Of a stretch of DNA of 64,000 bases, positions 1 to 8,401 are shown one piece after another. Source of the DNA: an uncultured Fibrobacter sp. (GTDB lineage: Bacteria > Fibrobacterota > Fibrobacteria > Fibrobacterales > Fibrobacteraceae); contig CAKUTF010000003.1 in NCBI GenBank assembly GCA_934691725.1, forward strand, positions 68,623-132,622, given 5' to 3'. How positions within the stretch are numbered: the first letter of the stretch is position 1; each line of letters opens with the position of its first letter. Below the pieces are notes generated by a model. The model saw nothing but the letters and a program-made list of their open reading frames with translations, was not told where the DNA came from and searched no databases. Made by a program: the position numbers and the translations under genes.

Positions 1-958
1 CTTTCAGGACAAAGGGAACGATGAACCAGCTCCACGGAAAATCACAGAAAACAGCAAGCCACGGCGCAAGAAAAAGCCAGACGTAAAACGTGTAGATAAG
101 CGTCAGGAAGAGCGTGTAAAAATGGTTGGAATAGTGCGTCCCGTTGCTCGCCCATCTCGCCCGCTGGTTCAAAAGTCCTTTCAGCGAATCCACCGGAGCG
201 GTTTCCACGACAGCATCCTTGTCGAGATTGTAGCAAAATCCGACATCCGGTTCGTGAATCATCTTGTGGACGAGCATGTCGTCATCGCCGGAAGAAAGGT
301 GCACCAGGTCGCCAAATCCCCCGACCCGAAAAAAAAGCTCTTTCTTGTAGGCGAGTGCCGCCGCGCTCGCGACCAGGGGAACGCCCATGCTGAATCCTGC
401 CGCCTCGATGGATGTGTATCCGAGGGTTTCGAGTTTCTGGTAAGCGTGAACGATTCCCGGCGAACCGGAATTTTTCTTGGGACCTTGCACGATGGCGATG
501 TTTCCCTGGAAGCGGCTGGCCATCGAACGGATCCATGCCTTCGGAGGAATGCAGTCGGCGTCCATCGTCATGAGAATTTCATGGCGGGCTTTTTGAAATC
601 CGGTTTCTAGTGCGCGTTTCTTGGGACTTTCGATATAGGGAGCGTCCATCGGGACGCTTACGACCGAAAATTTCGGGTGGTTTGCGGCAAAGTCTTCGAG
701 CAGTTTTTGGGTGTTGTCCGTGGAGCGGTCGTTGATGCAGATGACTTCCCATTCTCCGTCATAATCTTGGGCGTCGAGCGCTTCGAGGGTTCGCAAGGCG
801 TGCGCCTCTTCGTTTCTAAGCGGAACGATGACGGAAACGCTCCACCGTTTTCCGGAATCCGGCTGCCGCTTCTTTGCCCGTAAAAGCCCTATCGAAAAAA
901 ACAGGAACAGGGAAACATATAGCGCGGTGAGGACTCCGAGAATACAAATGCTCAGCAT
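1..958 (-). CDS. Family 2 glycosyltransferase, membrane-anchored (C-terminus beyond window)
   Basis: The reading frame stays open from ATG at 958 to the left edge (319 codons), so the gene is partial and its end is not visible. Residues 5-27 form a membrane segment. A GT-A fold follows: the nucleotide-binding start VIVPLRNEE at about 43-51, a DxD-type metal site (D133, D135), a GDDD acid cluster at 224-227 and the processive-type QxxRW motif (QRARW, 265-269). After it come hydrophobic segments from about 280. This is the order seen in membrane GT2 enzymes that transfer sugars from nucleotide donors to lipid or polysaccharide acceptors at the inner membrane. The acceptor cannot be told from sequence. 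It is divergent from lpxA, with 32 bases between the starts, so a role in envelope glycans is plausible but inferred. Confidence 0.85.
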   Translation of the reverse strand, partial: MLSICILGVLTALYVSLFLFFSIGLLRAKKRQPDSGKRWSVSVIVPLRNEEAHALRTLEALDAQDYDGEWEVICINDRSTDNTQKLLEDFAANHPKFSVVSVPMDAPYIESPKKRALETGFQKARHEILMTMDADCIPPKAWIRSMASRFQGNIAIVQGPKKNSGSPGIVHAYQKLETLGYTSIEAAGFSMGVPLVASAAALAYKKELFFRVGGFGDLVHLSSGDDDMLVHKMIHEPDVGFCYNLDKDAVVETAPVDSLKGLLNQRARWASNGTHYSNHFYTLFLTLIYTFYVWLFLAPWLAVFCDFPWSWFIVPFVLK

Positions 959-969
959 AACGGGTCAAA

Positions 970-975
970 TATATT
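970..975 (+). promoter_or_regulatory. TATATT -10-like box upstream of lpxA
   Basis: TATATT lies 15 bases before the lpxA ATG, in an AT-rich gap between two divergent genes. The same hexamer sits shortly upstream of several other genes in this window. No clear -35 was found, so this is suggestive only. Confidence 0.35.
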
Positions 976-990
976 TATTATTTCTTCTGT

Positions 991-1749
991 ATGATTCATC
1001 CGTCAGCCTATGTAAGCCCCAAAGCGAAAATCGCAGACAGCGCCTGTATCGGCCCGTGGTGCCTGGTCGATGACTTTGCCGAAATCGGGGAAAATGTCGT
1101 CCTGGAATCGCGAGTCCATGTCCATTCGCATGTAAAAATCGGCGCGGGAACTTTTGTGTTTGACGGTGCGAGCCTCGGGAACGCTCCGCAGGACATGAAG
1201 TTTCGCGGAGAAGAGACGACGCTTGAAATCGGTGCCCGCACGAAAATCCGCGAATATGTGACCGTTCACCGCGGCACTTCCGTCTCGGGAAAGACATTCA
1301 TCGGGAACGACGTACTTTTGATGGCATACGTCCACGTCGCCCACGATTGCGTTATCGAAAACGGGGCTGTTATTTCAAACGGGGTGCAGCTCGGCGGTCA
1401 TGTCCATGTCGGCGAGTTTGCCAATATCGGGGGAACTTCCGGCGTGGCGCAAAACTGCCGCATCGGCACGTTCAGCTTTGTCGGCGCGTCTCTCAAGGTC
1501 GATAAGGACGTCCCACCCTACGTAAAGGCTCTGGGAAATCCGCTTCGCTTTGCCGGGGTAAATTTGCATGCGCTCCGCAAATTTCCTGTCCGCTTTCCAG
1601 AAAATCGCATCGTCGAAATCGAACGTCTCTATCGCGAATTTTTTCATTCAAAGGAAACTGTGGACGAGTGCGCAAAAAAAATGGCGAAATCCGAAGACTT
1701 CGTCATTCGAGAGTTCTTTTCAAAAGAAAATATTCGGGTTATCCGCTAG
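991..1749 (+). CDS. lpxA: Acyl-ACP--UDP-N-acetylglucosamine O-acyltransferase LpxA
   Basis: LpxA catalyses the first step of lipid A synthesis, moving a 3-hydroxyacyl chain from ACP to UDP-GlcNAc in the cytoplasm. The 252-residue protein is close to the usual ~260. Its N-terminal two thirds are hexapeptide repeats of a left-handed beta-helix. The active-site segment HVAHDC is present, with H118 matching the family's catalytic histidine (H125 in E. coli). The C-terminal helical domain begins near 190 (GNPLRFAGVN). The gene stands alone here instead of beside lpxD, fabZ or lpxB as in many proteobacteria. Its TAG stop overlaps the stop of the convergent GH5 gene. The enzyme implies that the organism makes lipopolysaccharide. 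Confidence 0.95.
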   Translation: MIHPSAYVSPKAKIADSACIGPWCLVDDFAEIGENVVLESRVHVHSHVKIGAGTFVFDGASLGNAPQDMKFRGEETTLEIGARTKIREYVTVHRGTSVSGKTFIGNDVLLMAYVHVAHDCVIENGAVISNGVQLGGHVHVGEFANIGGTSGVAQNCRIGTFSFVGASLKVDKDVPPYVKALGNPLRFAGVNLHALRKFPVRFPENRIVEIERLYREFFHSKETVDECAKKMAKSEDFVIREFFSKENIRVIR

Positions 1750-2942
1750 TTAGCGAGACCCAGGGCATCGAGAATGCCCGGATACCATTTGTTTTCGTTT
1801 CGGTCATAGGCTTCGAAACCGCCGACTTTTGTAAATCCCCAGTATGTCCAGCTGATGCCATACTTTTCCGCGGCGGCAACCGCTTTCTTCGACCAGAGCG
1901 CATAGTATTTATCGCTAGGGCCTTCACTCCCACAGTTGGTGCGGGTTCCGGCTGCAACGCCAAACTCTCCCATGTTCATCGGAATGTGCCCTCCGTTGAT
2001 GTCCGGGTACAGCGACTGCGCCAAGGCGACATATTTTGCCATATCGGTTGAAACCGTACTCGTATAGGTTTCATCGCCCTTGCAGTTGTAGCCGTGACCT
2101 TCGTGGGTAAAGGTATAAGGTTCGTAATAATGTCCCGAGAAAATGATGTTGCCGTCCTGGGGTAGCTTTAGCTGGTTGAGCAACCCGAATTTTGCGGCAG
2201 AATTGGATTCGAACATAATCGTCTTTCCCGGTGCAGCGCTTCGAATCACCTGATAGGCTCCAAGCATCACATCGTTTAAAACATCCGCATTCTTGAAAGT
2301 CGGTTCATTCAAGATTTCAAGAACGAGCATTGAATCCGGAAATTCGTTCAGTTTCGTTGCAACCTGGTTCCAGATAGTGTAAAAATGCGCCTTTTCCGCT
2401 TCGTATGCGGCGGCATTGTTCACCGGATCCGCAATGAAATTGTTTCCGGCATTCATCAGTTCCTGATACCAGTGAAAATCGACAATGACGACAAGCCCTT
2501 CATTGATGGCCAAAGCGACATCTTCTACAACTCCGGCAAGGCGTTCGGGATTCACTTCGTGTGTGACAGGGTTTGAGTTGTGTTGCCAGCGCACCGGAAT
2601 GCGGACGGAGTTAAAACCGGCATTTTTGACGATTTTAAAATCGCCGTCTTCGATAGGATTTCCCCAGCCTCCGTCTAGATTGTCATTGTAACCAAAATTG
2701 TAGGGCTCGTCGGGAACATTGTCCGGGTAGGACTTGGAATCCCAGGAATTTCCCAGGTTGATGCCTCGTCCGAGCCTTTCGTTCATCGCCCTACCAGCGG
2801 AATAATCGACCGGGATGACCTGGGCAGCGGAAGAGTTCCCGGTGGAGCTAGAAGAATCCACACGGGTAAGGCTTCCCGAATCGTTTGAACAAGCGACGAG
2901 CAGGGCTGCCGTTAGAAGAAGAGGACTGAAAGTTCGTTTCAT
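1746..2942 (-). CDS. GH5 endoglucanase, lipoprotein
   Basis: Predicted endo-beta-1,4-glucanase of glycoside hydrolase family 5, 398 residues. A lipoprotein signal ends at C18 (LLVAC), followed by a serine-rich linker to about residue 40. The catalytic barrel shows RIPVRW near 114-119, the acid/base glutamate E213 in the NEP motif and the nucleophile E326 in GEFG, with HYYEPYTF near 271-278 between them. No carbohydrate-binding module and no C-terminal sorting-like tail is seen, so the protein is expected to stay lipid-anchored in the envelope. The exact specificity (cellulose, glucomannan or xyloglucan) cannot be fixed by eye. It is convergent with lpxA and its stop codon overlaps that gene's stop by two bases. 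Confidence 0.92.
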   Translation of the reverse strand: MKRTFSPLLLTAALLVACSNDSGSLTRVDSSSSTGNSSAAQVIPVDYSAGRAMNERLGRGINLGNSWDSKSYPDNVPDEPYNFGYNDNLDGGWGNPIEDGDFKIVKNAGFNSVRIPVRWQHNSNPVTHEVNPERLAGVVEDVALAINEGLVVIVDFHWYQELMNAGNNFIADPVNNAAAYEAEKAHFYTIWNQVATKLNEFPDSMLVLEILNEPTFKNADVLNDVMLGAYQVIRSAAPGKTIMFESNSAAKFGLLNQLKLPQDGNIIFSGHYYEPYTFTHEGHGYNCKGDETYTSTVSTDMAKYVALAQSLYPDINGGHIPMNMGEFGVAAGTRTNCGSEGPSDKYYALWSKKAVAAAEKYGISWTYWGFTKVGGFEAYDRNENKWYPGILDALGLAN

Positions 2943-3132
2943 GAAGGTCCTTTGATATGGAGATACGCTTCAAAACTAAATTATTGTCTAGCGGATGATT
3001 TTTTTCATTTTTCAAAAAGATGTTTACAGAGGAAACCGCCTAAATTTGAAAAATTTGGGCAATTAAAAGATTTTGCCGCCTTTGCAAGCGTTTTTTTTCA
3101 AAAAGTGAAACGGGAATAGGTAAAAAACAAAT

Positions 3133-3138
3133 TATATT
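3133..3138 (+). promoter_or_regulatory. TATATT -10-like box of the barrel operon
   Basis: TATATT sits 34 bases before the first ATG of the operon, in the 230-base AT-rich gap after the divergent GH5 gene. It is the only strong -10-like hexamer close to that start. A convincing -35 is not seen. Confidence 0.4.
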
Positions 3139-3172
3139 ATGGTTCATCGGATTTTGGAGAATTTGAAAACCT

Positions 3173-3916
3173 ATGAACGCCAAAATACAGAAAAACCTTT
3201 GGAAGTGCCTTTGCCTTTCGCTTCTTTTTGTGTCTTTTTCTTTTGCTAGCATCGGTTTCGGCGAATACCGCGACCGCGACCAGTCGCGCTTTGTCATGAA
3301 GCCGGCTAAGCCTTTCCGCCCGGACAAGGACGTGGTGACGGTCATCATGCGTGAAGCGATTCCTCGCGGGGGCGGATATACTTACCAATATCCGCGCGAA
3401 AACCCCGAACCGGTGATGACGGACAAGTATGCGAAGGAAGGCGCCCTTTCGATGGAAATCGAGCTGATCGCAAGCGACTATTCGGGCGTTGCGATATGCA
3501 TTGCTGGCTCTGTCGATCTCACACCCTATCTCGAAGAAGGCGTCCTGGAATTTTGGATCAAGGGCGAAAAGGGCGGGGAAAACGCTCTGTTCGTGCTGGT
3601 CGATGACGGCGTAAAGAGCGGCGGCGAATCGCTCCAGGTCAAGCTCCGTTCCAAGAGCCTCGGCGAAATTACGACCGAGTGGACTCATTTCAGCATTCCG
3701 CTCAAGCTTTTCGGCATGACGGGCCTCTACTGGGATGCAAAGAACACGCGCGACGTGATGCTTCCCTTTGCCTGGGACAAGTTCAAGGGCTTCCGTCTCG
3801 AAGTCCGCAAGGATGAAAACGAATCCTTCAAGGTCTGGATTGACGATGTGGTCATCAAGAAACACGGCAAGCCTTACGAAGGCCCTGCCAACTATCCTTT
3901 CCGCAATGCGATTTAA
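3173..3916 (+). CDS. Secreted CBM11-like carbohydrate-binding protein
   Basis: A 247-residue exported protein with a signal peptide over about residues 1-26 (hydrophobic LCLSLLFVSFSFA). The remainder reads as one beta-sandwich: alternating hydrophobic strands, a DLTPYLEEGVLEFWIKG segment typical of CBM11/CBM30-type jelly rolls, and a closing VWIDDVVIKK strand. No catalytic motif is seen. It is the first gene of a six-gene operon, 9 bases before the first barrel gene. A function in binding plant-wall glucan at the cell surface is inferred from the fold type and context. The family call is by resemblance only; a structure or profile search would settle it. Confidence 0.6.
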   Translation: MNAKIQKNLWKCLCLSLLFVSFSFASIGFGEYRDRDQSRFVMKPAKPFRPDKDVVTVIMREAIPRGGGYTYQYPRENPEPVMTDKYAKEGALSMEIELIASDYSGVAICIAGSVDLTPYLEEGVLEFWIKGEKGGENALFVLVDDGVKSGGESLQVKLRSKSLGEITTEWTHFSIPLKLFGMTGLYWDAKNTRDVMLPFAWDKFKGFRLEVRKDENESFKVWIDDVVIKKHGKPYEGPANYPFRNAI

Positions 3917-3925
3917 GAGGGTTTT

Positions 3926-6157
3926 ATGCGTAAACTGTTTTCTTCTTTTTTAATCGCTTCTTGCGCAACAGCCGTCTGGGCGACTCCTACCCAGGTAAAG
4001 CTCGATTCGATTCATGCGTCGCTTGACACGCTCTCCGGCAATATGGAATCTACGCTGCTCGGCAAGGACGATCTGCCGGTGGCGGTCTCCGGCTTTATGG
4101 CTTTCCGCGTCAAGAATTTCCACTATTCGGAATCTTCTCCGGCTTTTGCAAGCGACAAGGCCCGCACATCCGTCGAAGCGATTTTCAAGGCAAATGTCGT
4201 CGCCATGCCGAATTCGTACATGACCCTGTGGACGAACTTCGCGTTCCCGTTCGACCTTTCCGGTACGTTCGGAAACAAGTATGCAACGCAGCCGACAGGC
4301 GTTCCGACTTACGACGAGCGCGTCCTCTACGATCATTCCACGGACTATTATTCTTCGACGATTGACGAAGAGTTTAACGTGGGAGCGGATATCCGCGCGG
4401 GCGTCTTTGGCGCATACATCACCGCGGGCGGTGTCATCTGGGCGAACGCTTCGCCCCTTACCATGTGGGAACGCGAAACGGCTCCGCGCTTTTCGTGGCA
4501 ATACGAACTCTTCGAGGACGAGAAAACGGTCAGCACCTATTACAAGGAAAAGTCCTTCAAGCCGGTGAAGGAAGGCGGACGCGCTTTCTGGACAAACCGT
4601 TCGTTTGGCGGCGTTTTTGCGAATGTTTACCAGTTGCCGTTCAATATGAAAGCGCAGTTCATGGTCTCCCAGCCGATGGATATGGATATGGGTACGCGCG
4701 ACGGTCTCCGCCTTTATGCCGGCCAGCCGGGCGAACTCGAAACATACGGCTTGCACGATATGCGCGGTTCCGTTTATCATGGGAGAATTGCCAAGGAGAA
4801 GCTTTTTGAGTCGCTGACGCTCGGTGTGAACTATATGGGCGTTGTCTTTGACAAGGGCATTATCTATGAAGACGAATTCCGCAATCAATACGTGACAGCC
4901 GGGATGACGCCTTCCCTTTTGAATACACATGTCGCTTCGATTGATATCAAGGGAAACATCACTCCGAAACTCTATTTGATGGCCGATGTCGCTTTGAGCA
5001 TTACGGATTCCGTCAATTTCTACAAGTCGGATGATGCCGCTCAATCCCATGGCTATGCAAAGGATGCTTACGAATCCGGGGTGGCGACTCCTCAGGTCGG
5101 TATCTATATCAAGGCGCAGAGCAAGCACATCGAGGGCTGGCCGATAACTGTCGAAGGCATCTACTTGCCGAAAGACTTTTATTCTCCGTATTCTCTGAGC
5201 AATCCGTCTCGCTTTACTAGCTGGCGCAAGGATGAAATGTACCTGAACGGCGGTTCTCTCCGCTACACGCCGAACATGATGGGATTGAACATCAAGGTGG
5301 AACCGACTTTCAACCGCGGCTATTTCGACTTCCAGTATGGCCAGCATCGCCAGATCGAAGAAGGAACGGACGTTTTGGTCTTCAATTACCGGCTGAACGG
5401 TCGCAATATGTGGGAAAGCACCAATTCCTGGACCAAGCACAAGCCGATTTTCTGGGCGGATTCCGGAAATGCGGATCCGCGCTCGAGCGGCTATGTTGCC
5501 CGCACCGGTGTCTTGGAACCGGGCGTGGGAATCAAGCTGCGCCGTCAAAAGGGAGGACTTTACGGCGGAACATGGGAAATGTGGGAATCCTTTGTCGCTT
5601 ACCAGAATGTGGATCAAATCAAGAAGGGTGAAGTTCCTAGCCATGCCAAGTGGTCCTCTTACCTTTCGATGATGGGTGGTTATGATATCGGGCATTGGTT
5701 TGGGACAGACCGCAATATCATGATGACTGGCTATGCGGCTCTCTCCGGCATTTCGACCACGATTGCTCCGATAGCCTACAGCGAAGACCAGAGCGACATG
5801 CTTCTCTGGAGCTTCTATGGACAGTTCGAACCGACTGTCGCGGTAACTCCCAAGTTCCATATGGTCGGTATTTTGGGAATAGAAACTTTCCGTTCCAAGT
5901 ATGCCTATACGGCTTATTCGATTTCAAATGGTGTTCCCAAGACATCCGATCTGTATAATGAAGTTGGATCTTCTTATTATGCCTATGCGCCGATTAATTA
6001 TCTAGAAACGGCTATCGGCTTGGGCTTTGACTGGGATTTTGCGGATCGCGCAGGCTTGCACGTCCGCTACAAGTGGATGACGCATTCCGACGAGAACCTC
6101 TCTGTAAACGATTGGCATTCCCATTACATCGCGGCAGAGACCAAGGTCTGGTTCTAA
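3926..6157 (+). CDS. Outer-membrane beta-barrel protein, operon barrel 1
   Basis: A 743-residue protein with a signal peptide (cut near A18-T19) and a short helix containing LDSIHASLDTL. After that come alternating amphipathic strands rich in Y, W, F and G. It ends in ETKVWF; a terminal phenylalanine is the usual signal recognised by the BAM machinery. No plug domain or TonB box is obvious. The helix with a D-S-[IL]-[NH]-A pattern followed by a barrel of about 700 residues is shared with the next two genes, suggesting an old gene triplication. A Shine-Dalgarno GAGGG precedes the ATG. Porin, adhesin or glycan-channel roles are all possible. I do not recognise a named family. Confidence 0.7.
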   Translation: MRKLFSSFLIASCATAVWATPTQVKLDSIHASLDTLSGNMESTLLGKDDLPVAVSGFMAFRVKNFHYSESSPAFASDKARTSVEAIFKANVVAMPNSYMTLWTNFAFPFDLSGTFGNKYATQPTGVPTYDERVLYDHSTDYYSSTIDEEFNVGADIRAGVFGAYITAGGVIWANASPLTMWERETAPRFSWQYELFEDEKTVSTYYKEKSFKPVKEGGRAFWTNRSFGGVFANVYQLPFNMKAQFMVSQPMDMDMGTRDGLRLYAGQPGELETYGLHDMRGSVYHGRIAKEKLFESLTLGVNYMGVVFDKGIIYEDEFRNQYVTAGMTPSLLNTHVASIDIKGNITPKLYLMADVALSITDSVNFYKSDDAAQSHGYAKDAYESGVATPQVGIYIKAQSKHIEGWPITVEGIYLPKDFYSPYSLSNPSRFTSWRKDEMYLNGGSLRYTPNMMGLNIKVEPTFNRGYFDFQYGQHRQIEEGTDVLVFNYRLNGRNMWESTNSWTKHKPIFWADSGNADPRSSGYVARTGVLEPGVGIKLRRQKGGLYGGTWEMWESFVAYQNVDQIKKGEVPSHAKWSSYLSMMGGYDIGHWFGTDRNIMMTGYAALSGISTTIAPIAYSEDQSDMLLWSFYGQFEPTVAVTPKFHMVGILGIETFRSKYAYTAYSISNGVPKTSDLYNEVGSSYYAYAPINYLETAIGLGFDWDFADRAGLHVRYKWMTHSDENLSVNDWHSHYIAAETKVWF

Positions 6158-6171
6158 GGAGGGCGTAAACG

Positions 6172-8385
6172 ATGAATATGAATATGAAAAAAATTTTGAT
6201 TGCGCTTTTCGCCGCTTCCGTTTCGATTCCCGCTGCGACGGAATGGCAAACACAGGAAGCCCTGGATGCGAAGGTGGATTCCATCAACGCGAAACGCGGT
6301 GTCCAGATAGGCGGAAAGATTCGCGCCGTGGCGCAGGCCTCGTATTTCGACACGGACAACGACCCGACCGGAATCAACAAGATGCCCGAGACGGAACGCA
6401 ACGAGTTCGCAAATGCCGACCTGGAATTTCACTTCCGCCCTTACGAATTTGTCCGTGCCAATGCGATGCTTCGGATGGGAGCGGGAATGCAGGAGTATTT
6501 TTCTTCGGCTTCCAAGACGCTTTCCGTCGGCTGGCTGAACGTCGAAGGGAACATCGGAAGTTCGTTCTACTGGGGCGTCGGAGATTTTCGGCAACAGTAT
6601 TCTCCGCTGACACTCTTCTCTCCGGATGTGGAAATTCTCTATGAGCCAACGATTTTTGCGAGAAAGCGTCACATGGCGGAATCGCAGGAATTGCTAGAAG
6701 GCAACCAGCGCAACTTGCAGGGCGCAAACATCCAGTTCCGCCATTATTTCGGAAATTCTGTCGGTGAACTCCGGGCCGAAGCCCTTTTTGCCCGCCTGAA
6801 CCGTACGTCCGTCTTGGATTTTTCGGGAGCCGAGGGGAACATTCTCCAGAACGATTCCGTTCCCGGAGCTTCTCTCGCTTCTAATATGGACAAGTGGTTG
6901 CTCGCCGCGAACCTGGAACTTCTTCCGATGAGCAAGAATCTCTACGTTGGCGTTACCCCGATGTATATCTTTGACAATGAGGATTCCTATACCTATACCT
7001 ATCGTCATCCTGACAAGGATTTGAACGAAGGCTATGTTTGGGATGATATCAATCCTTTTGATACGGACCCGCAAAAAACCTTGATTGTCAGTGGTCGTGT
7101 AGGCGGTGATATCGCAGGATTCCTTGGCAATCGGAATTTGATTTTGGATCTCGTTGCGGAATACGCCTATTCTTCCGATGAAATCTACAACCATGCGTCT
7201 GTTCCTGTCGTGGACCCGATGACAGGGCTTCCGGTTATCGATGAAACGACCGGTGAAGCGGTTTCGACAGAGGTCGCTACCAAGGAAACTTTGGACGGAT
7301 CGGCGCTTCTTGTCACGTTGAATGCGGGGTACAAGACGTCGGATGCCTGGGGAGTTGTTTTGGGATTGAATGTTGTCCGCAATGACAGCAACTGGTTCAA
7401 CAACTTGGCCCAGTCCCCGAAATTCTTTGCCCGGCGCATCCTGAATACGGACAAGGATGGAAATACGATTAAATATGGCGTGAACTCTCCGCTGTATTCC
7501 TCTTTCGATGCTCTGTATAATTATTCTCCGAAATATTCTCCGGCAACAACGACGCTCTCTACGGATGATGGCGGCATTCGGGATGGCCAGACAGAAAGCT
7601 ATAACATCGCCCCGTTCAACAAGAGCTCCTGGAAGTCCGGGGTCTATTCCCGCTCCCAACTGGCTTTGATTGAATCGCTCAGCGACCCGGCTTTGCAACT
7701 GGTCTTGCCAAACGGGCTTGCTACGTCGAACCGCCTGGGAACTCAAGGAAATGTTACGTTCAACTGGAAGGACTTTGCCGAAGTACAGGGACTTTTCAGC
7801 TACTTTACGCAGGTTTCTCCGATCGCCGGGTTCAAGGAAGCGAACTATCTGGAATTCGGCGGCGGCGCCAAGGTGGATGTTTTCAAGATGCTCGGTTTCC
7901 AGAAACCGCTGGAACTTTCCGGCTCCTATAAGCATTCCGAACGCAGCATCGACACGGACAACTGGGCGGTTTCTGGCGGTGTCGATGGAACGGAGGAAAT
8001 CAAGAGCGACTTTATCAATGCCGGGCTCTATGTCCAATACCTGCCACGCCTCGGATTTACCGCAGGTCTGCAATACATCAAGACGGATTACAACGCTTTC
8101 CAAGGCGCGCTCAGCGGTCTTTCCGCTCCGATGCTGAGCAGCAAGCAGTTGCAGTGGATGATCGGTCTGGATTATTCCCTAGCGGAAAACGCCTGGCTCT
8201 CGCTGAACTTCGGAATGGTTTCCGTCAAGAACGAATACAACACGGCTACGCTTGTAGCGAACGCTTCTTCGGACGGAGCCTACAACCTTCCTTCTTATTA
8301 CGATGTAACAACCGATGCGACAGGGAATTACAAGCATGAATTTTCCCAGTCGATTGTCGAAGCTTCCATTAACGTGGAATTTTAA
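6172..8385 (+). CDS. Outer-membrane beta-barrel protein, operon barrel 2
   Basis: 737 residues. The short signal peptide starts MNMNMKK and ends near PAAT. A helix with KVDSINAKRG comes next, then a long region of alternating strands ending in ASINVEF, an outer-membrane C-terminal signal. Around residues 147-185 it has a SPxxxxLYEPTIFA...LQGAN block that also occurs in barrel 3 (TPQPNLLQEPEIFA...LLQGIN), so the two are paralogs. A strong AGGAGGG ribosome site lies 14 bases after the previous stop. The function is unknown. Context with the CBM-like protein suggests contact with extracellular polysaccharide. Confidence 0.7.
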   Translation: MNMNMKKILIALFAASVSIPAATEWQTQEALDAKVDSINAKRGVQIGGKIRAVAQASYFDTDNDPTGINKMPETERNEFANADLEFHFRPYEFVRANAMLRMGAGMQEYFSSASKTLSVGWLNVEGNIGSSFYWGVGDFRQQYSPLTLFSPDVEILYEPTIFARKRHMAESQELLEGNQRNLQGANIQFRHYFGNSVGELRAEALFARLNRTSVLDFSGAEGNILQNDSVPGASLASNMDKWLLAANLELLPMSKNLYVGVTPMYIFDNEDSYTYTYRHPDKDLNEGYVWDDINPFDTDPQKTLIVSGRVGGDIAGFLGNRNLILDLVAEYAYSSDEIYNHASVPVVDPMTGLPVIDETTGEAVSTEVATKETLDGSALLVTLNAGYKTSDAWGVVLGLNVVRNDSNWFNNLAQSPKFFARRILNTDKDGNTIKYGVNSPLYSSFDALYNYSPKYSPATTTLSTDDGGIRDGQTESYNIAPFNKSSWKSGVYSRSQLALIESLSDPALQLVLPNGLATSNRLGTQGNVTFNWKDFAEVQGLFSYFTQVSPIAGFKEANYLEFGGGAKVDVFKMLGFQKPLELSGSYKHSERSIDTDNWAVSGGVDGTEEIKSDFINAGLYVQYLPRLGFTAGLQYIKTDYNAFQGALSGLSAPMLSSKQLQWMIGLDYSLAENAWLSLNFGMVSVKNEYNTATLVANASSDGAYNLPSYYDVTTDATGNYKHEFSQSIVEASINVEF

Positions 8386-8401
8386 TGGGAGGGACTAAGG
8401 A

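Noticed and set aside
122..610. A 162-residue plus-strand frame near the left edge
   Set aside because: The minus strand here encodes a glycosyltransferase with intact DxD and QxxRW motifs, cut by the window edge.
3950..5860. A 636-residue open frame antisense to barrel 1
   Set aside because: Mirror of a strongly coding frame, no signal peptide or motif; long antisense frames recur across this GC-balanced, codon-biased genome.
6694..8103. A 469-residue open frame antisense to barrel 2
   Set aside because: No ribosome site or motif; lies within a tightly spaced operon on the opposite strand.
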